This document shows positions 49,101 through 59,385 of a stretch of 64,000 bases of DNA, one piece after another. The DNA is from Caprimulgus europaeus. Taxonomy: Eukaryota; Chordata; Aves; Caprimulgiformes; Caprimulgidae. The position numbers were made by a program, and so were the translations under genes. The stretch's first letter is position 1. Each line of letters starts with the position of its first letter. The stretch lies in NCBI GenBank assembly GCA_907165065.1, contig OU015524.1, positions 124,833,760 to 124,897,759 on the forward strand. Reading direction: 5' to 3'. The notes under the pieces were generated by a model that did no database searches, was not told the origin of the DNA, and saw only the letters and a program-made list of their open reading frames with translations.

Positions 49101-51102
49101 CAGGCCCTGGGGGCGTTGGGTGCTGGATGCTGCTGGTTCTGTGGGTGCTGGTGTCCCTGTGGTGTGGCTCTCCGGGGTCCCAGCTGGGCTGGGCTCCCTG
49201 CACGCCCTGGCTGTGTCCCCAGAGCCAGTATGAGATGGCTCCCGTTAGCATGATTGCTGGAAACCAGCGCAAAAGCTGAGTCAGCGCGTCCGGAGCGTGA
49301 GTCACCGGGAGCGGTGGCCACCGGCCACGGGATGAGGCACACGGGGGACGGGGGACGGTCGTGTGGCTGCCTGGGGGGTGCACAGCACCGGCCCCCACAC
49401 ACCCACCGCTGCCAGGGCTGCGTGTGACAGGTCCCAGCCGGGCCCTCTGCCACCACCCAGAGCTCGTGCCAGGGGTGATCCCCGTGTGCTGTGGGTGATC
49501 CCTGTGTGCTGTGGGTGATCCCTTGTGCCCTGGGTGATCCCATGTGCCCTGGGTGATCCCCGTGTGCCCTGGGTGATCCCCGTGTGCTGTGGCTGCCAGA
49601 CAGTGCCCTGCCCTGGGAGGGGGCTGGACTGGGCTGGGGACCTGGCAGCAGCCGCTGGCAGCCACCTTCACCCCTGGCTTGGGGCACATCTGTCCCTCCC
49701 CAGGCAGAGGCAGCGTCAGCAGAGCACCCGTCCCCCCCGCGCCCGCTCCCCTGTCCTGGGCTGCCGGCCAGCACCGGGCTCCGGCTGAGTCACGGCCGGG
49801 CTGGGCGAGGGACTTGTCCTGCTGCCGTGGGACAGGGCTGCGGCGTGGCCACGGGTGGGACACGAGGACAGGGCAGCGTGGTGGGCTCCCAGGGCGGCTG
49901 CCCCCGGCTCGGTGCCCCTCTCCATCCCTGCCCCACAGTGCCTGGGAGGGGGCTCTGGGGACGTGGGGCCAGACGGGGGCTCACAGCGTGTGCCGGTGAG
50001 AGGAGCTGACTGCCCCTGCCCACCCGAGCCTGCTTCAGGCACCCAAGCTCACCTCCTGCCCCACACCTGCCCCACACCTGCCCTGCTCTCCTCCTGGGCG
50101 GCATGTGGTGGCCTGGCTGTGGCACTGCAGCCCACGTCAGCAGCAGGAAGGGCTCTCGGTGGGGATGGAGCAGTTGTGGCCACCCTGTTCCTGCCACCCT
50201 GCGCTCGTCCCCTGTGGGCACAGCTCTGGGAAGGGGGCAGGCAGGGGCTGCGGGGGGCAGAGGGGACCTGCCCTGTGCCCAGCTGGAGGGGACGTGGGGG
50301 ACAGTGACCCTCTGTGTGCTCCCAGCCCCTGCCAGCAGCCCAGCCAGCCTCCACCTGAGGTCACAGGCATCTCTGGGGACACTCCTGTGCTGTTCTGGCT
50401 GGTGCCAGCTGTGGGTCCTGCTGCTGGAGCCAGCCACCCTCAGCAGCCCAGGCTGGGTGCCCGCGGTGGCAGAGTGGCAGCGAGGTGGCTCTGGGTGCTC
50501 ACGCTCTCTCTCCTCTCCTCTCCTCTCCTCTCCTCTCCTCTCCTCTCCTCTCCTCTCCTCTCCTCTCCTCTCCTCTCCTCTCCTCTCCTCTCCTCTCCTC
50601 TCCTCTCCTCTCCTCTCCTCTCCTCTCCTCTCCTCTCCTCTCCTCTCCTCTCCTCTCCTCTCCTCTCCTCTCCCAGGACTACCCGGACGCTCTGCTGACC
50701 AACTACTGCGTAAGTGCGGCAGCCACCGGCGGGTCTGTGTCCCTCCCCGCCACTCTGGCCCTGCCCGGTGCCCAGACCAGGCTCCTCTGTGTCCCTTTCC
50801 TGCACTTTGGGGCTGCCAGGGGCTGGGCTGGACACCCTGGGCAGAGGTGGGCGCGGGATGGGGGTGCTGGTGGGGCCTCTTCACCGCTGTCTCCTCTCTG
50901 CCCAGATCTGGCCGCCTGTGCAAATCGCAAACTTCTACTTGGTGCCCCTGCAGCACAGGTAGGACCGTGGCTGTGGCCCCGGCGCCCCGGCTGCTGGAGC
51001 CCTGGCTGTGGCACTGTCCCCTCTGTCCCCAGGCTGGCTGTTGTCCAGTGCGTTGCCATCGTCTGGAACTGCTACCTCTCCTGGAAAGCAAATCGGATGT
51101 GA
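43123..51102 (+). CDS. MPV17: MPV17, mitochondrial inner membrane protein
   Basis: Seven exons join in frame to 177 residues (human 176): 43123-43195, 47638-47753, 48207-48299, 48757-48852, 50677-50709, 50906-50958, 51033-51102. MPV17 is a four-helix inner-membrane protein of the Mpv17/PMP22 family needed for mitochondrial DNA maintenance, thought to act as a channel. Family hallmarks are [13 protein letters not shown], the [14 protein letters not shown] block after [23 protein letters not shown] and the C-terminal [11 protein letters not shown]. The N-terminus, [18 protein letters not shown], is diverged but keeps [12 protein letters not shown]. The donors of exons 3 (gtcggt) and 4 (gttcgt) are weak. 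Intron 1 (4.4 kb) carries two CR1 fragments and minisatellites. The start is the first ATG, 79 bp after the CAD stop. Confidence 0.93.
43360..43520 (+). repeat. C-rich minisatellite in MPV17 intron 1
   Basis: Units gacacagcccctccacc (17 bp) and gacacagcccccccaccaca repeat about seven times. Confidence 0.8.
44155..44515 (+). repeat. Minisatellite in MPV17 intron 1
   Basis: Degenerate units of about 25-30 bp built on catgtccctggggtgcaggg and ctgtgtccc repeat about a dozen times. Confidence 0.85.
44685..45108 (+). repeat. CR1 fragment in MPV17 intron 1, sense
   Basis: CR1 3' end of the subfamily with gatcaatgtttatcaatatc. It ends in gggactctgtgatcctg and is the same subfamily as the copies at 30524, 58790 and 62663. 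Confidence 0.85.
45745..46120 (+). repeat. CR1 fragment in MPV17 intron 1, sense
   Basis: Sense copy of the 545-1250 subfamily, starting ggctgctcagcctggagaag and ending near accaggctgtggctctg. Confidence 0.8.
46130..47637 (+). other. Right part of MPV17 intron 1, no further gene seen
   Basis: GC-rich sequence with a short repeat near 46885-46925 (gagcgcgggggccggggga) and another near 47065-47110 (gccgtgccagagccgggc). No recognisable exon. Confidence 0.5.
48335..48450 (+). repeat. Short minisatellite in MPV17 intron 3
   Basis: Three to four units of gtgcacccacggggctgggg plus gcaggaggggcg, about 36 bp long. Confidence 0.8.
49465..49590 (+). repeat. Tandem repeat in MPV17 intron 4
   Basis: About six units, 18-20 bp each, of the form gtgccctgggtgatccc. 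Confidence 0.8.
50505..50673 (+). repeat. CTCCT pentanucleotide satellite ending at the MPV17 exon 5 acceptor
   Basis: About 32-33 nearly perfect copies of a CTCCT/TCCTC pentamer run directly into the acceptor cag at 50674-50676. The intron therefore ends with about 170 pure pyrimidines. Exon 5 is only 33 bp long. Confidence 0.95.
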
Positions 51103-51511
51103 GGGGGAGGCCGTGTCCCCCCGGCCCCTGCCTGGCTCTGACCCACCTCTGCAGCCCCTGGAGCAGGCGCCCGTGGCCGTGGGTGGGGATGGCGGTGGCG
51201 GGGTGCTGGCGGGGGGGGTCCTCACTGCTCACAGGGACGCGTGGAGGTGGTGATGGATCCATCCTGAGACTGCCCAGGTCCTGGAGCTGCTCCGGGAGCC
51301 CTGGGGCAGCTCTGCCCCTCGACGCGCTTCTCCGTCCGTGCTCACGCCTCTCCCCAGCCCGTGGCCCCACAGACGGGGGGTTCCTGCTGCGGGGTCCGTC
51401 TGTCCTTCCCCAGTGGTGGATCCCGGGGAGGGTGAGGAGCCAGGGCGGTGGGTGCTGGTGGTGGCCCGGGCTGGCGGTGCCGTGGGTTGGGCACAGGCAG
51501 TTGGAGCACCC

Positions 51512-51517
51512 AATAAA
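51512..51517 (+). terminator. MPV17: MPV17 poly(A) signal AATAAA
   Basis: Canonical AATAAA about 410 bp after the MPV17 stop codon, followed by a T/G-rich stretch (ggtgtttttccctcttgg), consistent with a cleavage region near 51530-51540. Confidence 0.75.
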
Positions 51518-51539
51518 GGTGTTTTTCCCTCTTGGTTCT

Positions 51540-54500
51540 CATGGTACTTGAGCTCGTGGCTCTCCATCCCACGCTGGGGCAGTTTCAGGCTGATCATCCC
51601 TGTGCTGGCAGAGCTGCTGTCACCCTCCTGTCCCCTCGGTAGGGTGGGGACCCCTTGCTGCTCTCCCAGCTGGCAGGCAGCTGAGCGGGGTTGGGGCAGG
51701 GGCAGAGCGGTGGCTCCGCTCTCTGCCCGTTCCCGAGGAGCCGACTGTGCGTGGGGCTGGGCACTGTGGGGCTGGACACCTCGGGGTGCTGGGGGCGGGC
51801 TGCCCCAGCTGCCCCAGCCAGGGTTTGGCAGAGAGTGGCTGGTGGCTTAGGGGGCCACCAGGTCCCACTGTGGCTGTTCTGTGGGGTGTGATGGTGCGTC
51901 CGCTGCTGCTGAGCAGTGGGACAGGGCGAGTGGCAGGCAGGGGACACAGGCGCTGGGCTCAGTGTGGGGCTGCGCATCCAGGGGAGGAGGGAGGGAGGGT
52001 CCGGGTGAGGGGTGAGGGCTGGAGCTGTGACAGGGTCACATTTACCTCTGCCTTGTCCCAGACGAGCCTGTCCCGCCTGCAGGGAGTCCCGCGGCGCTGC
52101 CGCCTGCCTTCATCGCCGCCTCGTGGAGCCGCGTCCCGGCTCCTCCCGCACCGGCGAGCAGACGCGACCCGGCTGCCACAGCCCTGCCCGGCACCTCCCG
52201 GCCAGGGTCTCCAGAGCAGAGCTGCTGGGACCATGGTTGTTAATCTCACCCCAGGGCCTGAGCCCCAGCCCCCTGGGGCTGCTGCAGCCCCAAGCAGCTG
52301 GATGGAGCCAACCCTGGGTGCTGCCAGCACCAGGCCAGGCTCTGCTGACCGGCCACCATCGCGGCACAGAACCACAGTGGTTGGAAAAGCCCTCAAAGAT
52401 CACCGAGTCCAACCATGAACCCAACACTGACCAGTCCCCACTGACCCATGTCCCTCAGCACTGTGTCTACACCACTCTTCAATCCCTCCAGGGATGGGGA
52501 CTCCACCACTGCCCTGGGCAACCCCTTCCAATGCCTCAGAACCCTTTCAGCAAAGAAATTCTTCCTCACATCCCATCTCAGCTGCCCTGGCCACAACTGG
52601 AGCCCATTTCCTCTTGTCCTGTCCCTGGGTCCTTGGTTGAACAGACCCACCCCCACCTCTCTGCACCCTCCTCCAAGGGACTTGGACAGAGCCACAAGGT
52701 CTCCCCTCAGCCTCCTTTGCTCCAGGCTCAGCACCCCCAGTTCCCTCAGCCGGGAACTCAGCACACTTGTGCTCCAGACCCTTCCCCAGCTCCACTGCCC
52801 TTCTCTGGACACGCTCCAGCCCTCACTGATGAGGATGCACCATCCTTCCTCCTTCCAGCCCTCGTGGACCCTGTTCCAAGCTCCCCTTGCACACCCACCC
52901 TGATGCTGCTTCCTATCAGCTGGACAGGGGCTGCCCCTGCACTGGCCCTGGGTGTGGATGTGGGTCCAGGCAGGTGGGTGAAACCCAAAGCACAGGGCAG
53001 TCAAAACCCACGCAGGACCCCGGTGCACCCTGTCAGGGATGGAGCCCCGGAGCCCACCGGACCCTCAGCACCTGAGGGATGGGAGGAGGCTGCGGCCACA
53101 GCCACCCAGCAGCACCACAGAGCAGCCTGTGGCTGTGATGAGGATGGCACCGGGGCTTGGGGGGCTGGCACAGCCCGGCCTCAGGCACCATGGGGGGCTG
53201 TGGGGCTCAGCCCAGGCTCCCCCCTGCCCATGGGGTGGGTGCTGCTGGTCAGAGGCTGAGGAGGGCAGGAGTTTGCAGCCCTGACACGCTGAGCCTCTGG
53301 CAGCTGCCTCTGGGGATGCAGACGGCCCTGGTGTGTCAGCACTGAGCGAGCTGCAAGCGTGGCACAAGCCAGGCCCTGGTCCCCAGGAGCAGCCAGACCC
53401 TCGGCACGGGGGCTGCCAGGGCTGGGAGGGGTGAGCCCGGCCCCTGCCGAGGGCTCTGCCCCAGAGCGGCGGGGAGGTGGTGCCGGGTGCCAACCTTCAT
53501 GCCAGATCCACGTCACGGGTGCACGGCACCGTGTGCTGCCTCGCTGAGGACAGGGCTGTGCCCCACCGCCCCCGGGCAGCCCCGGGCGGGATGCACCGTG
53601 CGAGGGGCTGGGCTGAGCCTCTGTCCCCAGGCTGAGCCTGTCCCCAGGCTGAGAGCCTCTGTCCCCAGGCTGAGCCGCTGTCCCCAGGCTGAGCCTGTCC
53701 CCAGGCTGAGTTCCTCTGTCCCCAGGCTGAGTCTCTGTCCCCAGGCTCTGCCTAACGCCGGTACCGTGGGAGGGTCACACACTGTCGGGGGGTCTGTGGA
53801 CAGGATCTCAGAGCTGTTTGGGGGTCTGTGGACAGGGTCACACACTCTCAGGGGGTCTGTGGACAGGGTCACACGCTGTCAGGGGGTCTGCGAGCAGCCG
53901 TGTGCTGCACCAGCAGCCACCTCAGCGTTTGGCAGCAGCGGCCGGTGCCCCGGGCTGGAACATCCTGCATGCAGCACAGCGCTCGCGGCTCCGGTGCCTT
54001 CGCTCTATGAGTCACGGAATTTGGCTGCCGGTGCCTCGCTGCTGCTCGGGGCTGTCTGCAGCGCCCGGCACCGCGCACGCGGCGGTTTGACCGCGGCACC
54101 GGGAGCTCTGCCGGGGACACGGAACCTCCTGGCCTCCACCAAGCCAGGTCGTGTGTGCCCCACCCGTGTCCGTCCGGTGCCGGTACCGAGCGTTCCCGCC
54201 GCCGCACCCGGTGCCCGCCCGGGGCATCGCTGCTTGACGTGGCCGCTTGTACCGGCCCGTCCGGGGGCCCCAGGCAGAGGAGCCGCGGGTCAGCTCAGTC
54301 CACCGGCCCGGCGCAGCTCACCGGCACCCGGGGCTCGGACTGGTCCCGGGGCTCCACCGGTCGCAGGGGCCGCCTATCCGCCCGTGTCCTGCTGCACCGG
54401 CCAGCGGGTCCTGCCGGTCCCGCCCTTCAGCACCGCGGACAGAGGCGCCGCGCGCACCGGGACCGGGCAGCGCTCGGTGACCGGGGCCGGGGGTGGGAGG

Positions 54501-54840
54501 GGTGCGAGCGAGGGTGGTAAGTGGAGCGGGGAGACTGAGGGGTCTGGGGTAACCCGGGGGGCCGGGAGGCGGCATGTCCGGCGGCTCCTGGCCCAGGGCA
54601 CCTGCCGGCACCGGCAGCGGCCCCGCCGCGCCCCTCCGGGTGAGCGCCGGAACGGAGCGGGGCTGGCGGCCTCTGAGGCCGGGGGGAGCGGGGCCTGACC
54701 TCCTGCATAGCAGCCCCGCAGTCCCGCAGCCCCGCAGCCTCTTCCCCGCCGTCCCTGCGCCCACTCCCGTTGCCAGTACCCCACTCCCTGCCGCCGTCCC
54801 GGTGCCCTCCCGCCCCCACCCCCCCGCCGGTCGGTGCGTG
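51540..54840. other. Intergenic between MPV17 and UCN
   Basis: Contains an antisense CR1 (listed) and two minisatellites upstream of UCN (53605-53745 with units like ctgtccccaggctgagcc, and 53765-53890 with ggggtctgtggacaggg). There is a palindrome TGTGACAGGGTCACA at 52026-52040, and a CpG-rich lead into the UCN promoter from about 54150. No exon is recognised. Confidence 0.5.
52370..52825 (-). repeat. CR1 LINE fragment (3' end), antisense
   Basis: Antisense member of the 4713-5417 subfamily, with ccaaccatgaacccaacac and cagcaaagaaattcttcct. Confidence 0.85.
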
Positions 54841-54848
54841 CCCGGCGC

Positions 54849-54856
54849 TGACGTCA
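54849..54856 (+). promoter_or_regulatory. Perfect CRE (TGACGTCA) in the UCN promoter
   Basis: The full palindrome TGACGTCA lies 18 bp upstream of the TATA box. CREB-family control fits the cAMP-responsive urocortin promoters known in mammals. Confidence 0.8.
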
Positions 54857-54872
54857 GCCCGAGCTCGGGGAC

Positions 54873-54880
54873 CTATATAA
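54873..54880 (+). promoter_or_regulatory. UCN TATA box
   Basis: ctatataa in an otherwise GC-rich CpG island predicts a start near 54905. A donor-like gtacgg at 54973 would end a roughly 65-nt non-coding exon 1. Confidence 0.75.
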
Positions 54881-55186
54881 CCACCGGCCGCGTCGCCGGC
54901 TCCGCTCCCGCGGGACGGAACGTGCTCCACTCCACCGGCCGGGCACGGGCAGGGACAGGGGACAGCACACCGGTACGGGACGGGGCACGGGGATGGGGGC
55001 TGCGGCCGGTGCGGGGGACCGTAGAGGGACGGGACGGGGCGGGAGGGGAGGGGGCACCGCACCCAGGGCCGGTGCCCCACACCAACCCCTCGAGTCCTCC
55101 GGTCTCCACAGCGGCCGCCGGTGCCCCGGTCCCTCCCGGTTGCGCTCATCCCCCCCGCGGCCCCGCAGGTGCAGACAGAGCCGAGG

Positions 55187-55492
55187 ATGCGGCGGGCGCT
55201 GCTCACCCTCCTGCTGCTGCTCGCCCGCCCCCCGCCCGCCGCCGCCCGCCCCGTTCGCCCCGTCGGCTCCGTCCCGGCGGCTGCGGCGGGGGTCGATCCG
55301 CGGGGCCCCTCGCTCTGGCCGCCGCTGGAGCCGTCGCCCCCGGAGCCGTGGCGGGCGCGGCGGGACGAGCCGCCGCTCTCGATTGACCTGACCTTCCACC
55401 TCCTGCGGCACCTCCTGCTCCTCGCCCGCGCCCAGAGCCAGCGCGCCCGCGCCGACAGCAACCGCCTCATCCTCGACGCCGTCGGGCGCTGA
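55187..55492 (+). CDS. UCN: UCN, urocortin precursor
   Basis: The precursor has 101 residues in a single coding exon. Urocortin is a CRH-family neuropeptide, a ligand of CRH receptors 1 and 2. Residues 1-20 form a signal peptide (MRRALLTLLLLLARPPPAAA). A Pro/Arg-rich propeptide ends in the dibasic site R58-R59. The mature 40-residue peptide is D60-V99, beginning DEPPLSIDLTFHLL and ending RLILDAV, followed by G100, the amide donor, and R101. Human urocortin 1 has the same layout with DNPSLSIDLTF and a terminal GK. The coding exon begins after an acceptor (ccccgcag) at 55168, so the upstream in-frame ATG at 55121 is in the intron and the ATG at 55187 is the start. The propeptide is shorter than in human. 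Confidence 0.92.
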   Translation: MRRALLTLLLLLARPPPAAARPVRPVGSVPAAAAGVDPRGPSLWPPLEPSPPEPWRARRDEPPLSIDLTFHLLRHLLLLARAQSQRARADSNRLILDAVGR

Positions 55493-55701
55493 GCGCCGTC
55501 TCGGGACCCGCTCGGGGCTACGCCGGGCTCCGGCCACCGCCTCGGCCTCCACGCCCCGGCAAACCAACCGGCACCGGGACCCGCACCGGCACCGGCCACC
55601 GGCACCTGCACCGGCACCGGGACCGGCTGCACCCACCTCCCCTCGGCGCTGGGGCAAGTGGGCGTGGGACAGGCCCCGGGACCGGCCCGCACCGATTTTG
55701 T

Positions 55702-55707
55702 AATAAA
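55702..55707 (+). terminator. UCN: UCN poly(A) signal AATAAA
   Basis: Canonical AATAAA 210 bp after the UCN stop, in the sequence tgtaataaaacg. Confidence 0.8.
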
Positions 55708-56289
55708 ACGTGGTGGAAACCAGAGGAGTGGGAGAGTGGGGGGCCGGGGGCGGCCGGGGCTCACCGGAAATGGGGGGACGGGCTCACCGGGAACGAGGGG
55801 CACAGGCTCACCAGGAATGCTGAGACGGGGCCGTGCGGGGGCAGCTGGGTGGGCAGCACCGTGCACACCGGGAGCGGGGATGGGGCTGTGCGTGTCCCTG
55901 GGTGGGGGGACGAGCCGTGGTGTCGGTGGGGGGAGGAGCGAGCAGCCCCCAAGGCAAGGCAGCCGTGGGTGCGGTGGGGAGCGATGGATGCAGAGCGATG
56001 GGTGCAGAGCAGTGGGTGCCTCGCCAGCGAGGAGTTGGGCAAAGGGACCCAGAGCGGACGACAGAGCAACGCAGCAGCGTGGGACAGCTCGTGGGGCTGG
56101 GGGGCGGGTACAGGCCCTTCGGAAGGGGCACGGCCACCCTCTGCGGGAGCACTGGGGTGTGGGGGCTCCTCTCTGGGACACGTGATGCCGGTGGGTCAGG
56201 ATGTGGGCAGAGGGCAGGGACGGGGACACTGTGGTGGGATGTGTTTCAGACCCCCACCGAGAGGAGTACAGGGATGAAGGCTTCCTGAG

Positions 56290-56450
56290 ACAGCTGGGGG
56301 AGGTTCAGCCTCCTCGTGGGTGGCCCTGGTCCTCACAGGGACCTTCAACCAGATCTAGTTGAAGATGTCCCTGCTCACTGCAGGAGGACGGGACTAGATG
56401 AGCTTTAAAGGTCCCTTCCCACCCAGACCCTTCGGTGACTCTGTGATCAC
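56290..56450 (+). repeat. CR1-like fragment, sense
   Basis: Short 3' piece with ttcaaccagatctagttgaa and aaaggtcccttcccaccc, ending cggtgactctgtgatcacc. Confidence 0.55.
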
Positions 56451-56714
56451 CTCCCTGATACCTGCCAGAAGGGCAGCAGAGCAGGACAGGAGCATCACAG
56501 GAGGTTTCTGGAGGGTGCTTGGGATGTGATGGTGGCAGCTGTGAGGCAGTGGAGGTTGTCAGCACCCAGAGGCAGGCAGGGATGTGGGGTGCAGTCCCTG
56601 GACTTCAAGGGAGCCCATTTCAGTGAACTGGTAGGTGGGGTCTGGAAGGAGGCAGTGATGAAGGAGCTGGGACAAGCTGGGAGGTCTTGGAGGATGAGCT
56701 CAAGAGTGGTGACA

Positions 56715-57430
56715 GGATGGCTGAGGCTGGAAGGGGCCTCAGGAGATCTCCAACCCCCTGTTCAGGTCAGGTTGATCAAGGTTGTGGCTATCCAGGCTTT
56801 GAAAAGTCCATCTGGATGTGAGAAACCTGGAACTGGCAGCCTGTACTGGTAAGAAGGGCGGTACTGGAACAGGTTTCCCAGAGCATCTCCCTCCTTGAAG
56901 ATATTAAGAACTGGGCTGGACATGGATCTGGAGAAGCTGCTCCAGCTGACCCTGCCTGAGCAGGAGCTGGGATGGGGGAGCTCCAGAGGCCTTTGGCCCC
57001 TCAGTGAGTCCGTGGGCAGCTCCGTGGCTGGAGGGGCCACAGCCTCTCTGGGCAGCCTGTTCCAGGCTTGATCAGACTCACTGCAGAAAAAGGGTGGGGG
57101 GTTGAGGAGGAAAAGGAAAAAAAGCCCAAAACAAAAACAACTTTGGAAAAAAGTTTCGGTGGAATCTCCCATGGTCCAGTTTGTCCCATTGCCTCTGGTC
57201 CTGTCACTGGGCACCACTGGGAAGAGCCTGGCTCCATCTTCCTTCCCTCCCATCAGACATGTACACACCTGGATGCAACCCCCGCCCCTGAGCCCTCCCT
57301 GCTCCAGGCTGACTCATCCCAGCTCCTCCACACGTGGCAGATGCTCCAGTCCCTTCTCCATCACCGTGGCCCTTCCCTGGACCCCAGAGGTCACATCCTC
57401 CTCGCACTGGGGAGCCCTGACCTGGCCAGG
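56715..57430 (-). repeat. CR1 LINE fragment (3' half), antisense
   Basis: Antisense CR1 with cctctctgggcagcctgttc, tcactgggcaccactgggaa and gaccccagaggtcacatcc. Its start near 56715 carries gaggctggaaggggcctc. The middle (56800-57000) is diverged. Confidence 0.75.
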
Positions 57431-58469
57431 GCTCTGTGTCCACGACCTGCGGCAACGGGTGACAAAGGAGGAACTTTCACCCCTTTCCTGAGCGTGGGGA
57501 GGGCATTGGGCAGCCAGAGACCAGCTGGGGCTGGGGAGTGCAAGGTCAAGGAGTGTGTCCACCCCACCCTGGGTGGTCAGGGGCTGCCCAGGGGACAGGC
57601 TGGGGAGGGCAGAGGTGGGTGACAAGCACCTGGAGACAGGGCTCAAGGAAGAAAACTACCCACAAGAGAGAAGAACCAAGGTGGGGCTCTCCTGACCCAC
57701 TGCCAAAGGCCCTCTGAGCCCTTCTCTGTCATCTCTGGAGGGTGATGGGGACAGGGGGACATCCCTGAGGGATGGTGAAAGGCAAATGTCACCTCCCCAA
57801 ATGTCTCCAAACAGGGGGTCCAGGGATGGAAAGGCCACCCAGCCCCACCTCGGTCCCCAGGGACCATGTGAGCCCTCCTGGGGCGTTTCTGGGGTGGGAA
57901 CCCAGTGGGAGCAGGTTCGGCGTGGACCACAAGGTGGGAGCTGTGCTGGGCCACGAGGTGGGAGCTGTCCCAGGCCACATCCTGTGGCAGGGTGTGTCCT
58001 GCTGTGTCCCATGGTGGGCTCAGCTCCAGCGTCATCCCTCTCACCCCCCTCCCTGCCCCAGGCAGGGTCCATGCTGGGGTGGCTGGAGCTGCTCTGGACC
58101 CCCCAGCCCTGTTTTAAGGGTTCTGTTTTCCTGGGATTGTTCAGGAATTTCCTTCGTCCCGGTTTGTGTCACCCACTCCTGTGCTGTCCCTGAGCCCCTG
58201 GGGGGGTCCAGCTCCAGCTCCCCACACCCCAGGAGGCAGCTGAGGGGTGTCCTCTCCTCCAGCTGTACAAGCCCAGCTCCTGTCCCCGCTGTGTCCCCTG
58301 CCTGTCTGGCTGTCCCTGCCTGCTTGCTCCCGGGGACCCAGACTGGGCCAGGAACCACCCGGCAGCAGGGGAAGGGTCCCGCTGGCACAGCCCAGGCGGG
58401 GGGGGGGACCCAGCTGCCAGGGCACCCCCAGCCTCCTGGGAACCCCACTGGGGTCCAGCTGCTGTCCCA

Positions 58470-59385
58470 GCCCCTTGGATGGAGGGACACTGTACCCTCA
58501 GCCAGTTTGCTGGTGGCACTGAACTGGGAGCAGTGGCTGACACAGCAGGAGGCTGTGCTGGCACCCAGCGAGATCTGGACAGGCTGGAGAGTTGGGTGCA
58601 GAGGAACCTGGTGAGGTTCAATAAGGGCAAGTGTGGGGTCCTGCCCCTGGGGAGGGATCACCCCAGGAACCAGCACAGGTTGGGGGTGACCTGCTGGAGA
58701 GGAGCCCTGCAGAGAAGGACCTGGGAGTGCTGGTGGGTGACCAGTTGGCCATGAGCCAGCAATGGGCCCTGGTGGCCAAGAAGCCAATGGTCTCCTGGGG
58801 GCATTGAGAAGAGTGTGACCAGCAGGTCCAGGGAGGTTCTCCTCCCCCTCTGCTCTGCCCTGGTGAGGCCACATCTGGAGTGTTGTGTCCAGTTCTGGGC
58901 TCCCCAGTTCCAGAGGGACAGGGAACTTCTGGAGAGAGTCCAGGGGAGGCCACGGAGATGCTGAGGGCCCTGGAGCATCTTTGTGATGAGGAGAGACTGA
59001 GAGAGCTGGGGCTGCTCAGCCTGGAGAAGAGCAGCCTGAGAGGGGACCTGATCAATGTTTATCAATATCTAAAGGGTGGGTGGCAAGAGGATGGGGCCAG
59101 ACTCTGCTCAGTGGTGCCCAGGGACAGGACAAGGGGCAATGGGCACAAGCTGGAGCACAGGAGGTTCCACTGAAACATGAGGAGAAACTTCTTTCCTGTG
59201 AGGGTGCCGGAGCCCTGGGCCAGGCTGCCCAGAGAGGCTGTGGAGTCTCCATCTCTGGAGATGTTCAAACCCACCTGGACACTTTCCTCTGCAACCTGGT
59301 GTAGGGACCCTGCTCTGGCAGGGGGGTTGGACTGGATGATCTCCTGAGGTCCCTTCCGACCCCACCTCTCTGGGATTCTGTGACC
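58470..59385 (+). repeat. CR1 LINE fragment with ORF2 C-terminus, sense
   Basis: The translation at 58500-58790 gives blocks such as RDLDRLESWVQRNLVRFNKG, the C-terminal ORF2 region downstream of the reverse transcriptase core. The 3' UTR follows and ends ctgggattctgtgac at about 59385. It is 5' truncated. Confidence 0.85.

Noticed and set aside
49790-51370. 526-codon minus-strand frame with GEERR repeats
   Set aside because: The repeat is the antisense of the CTCCT satellite, and the frame runs across MPV17 exons in the wrong strand.
55121-55186. Upstream in-frame ATG for UCN giving 123 residues
   Set aside because: It lies before the ccccgcag acceptor at 55168, so it is in the intron; the 55187 ATG opens directly into the signal peptide.
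54427-56229. 600-codon minus-strand frame over UCN
   Set aside because: High-GC shadow of the UCN CpG island and coding exon; no domain is visible.
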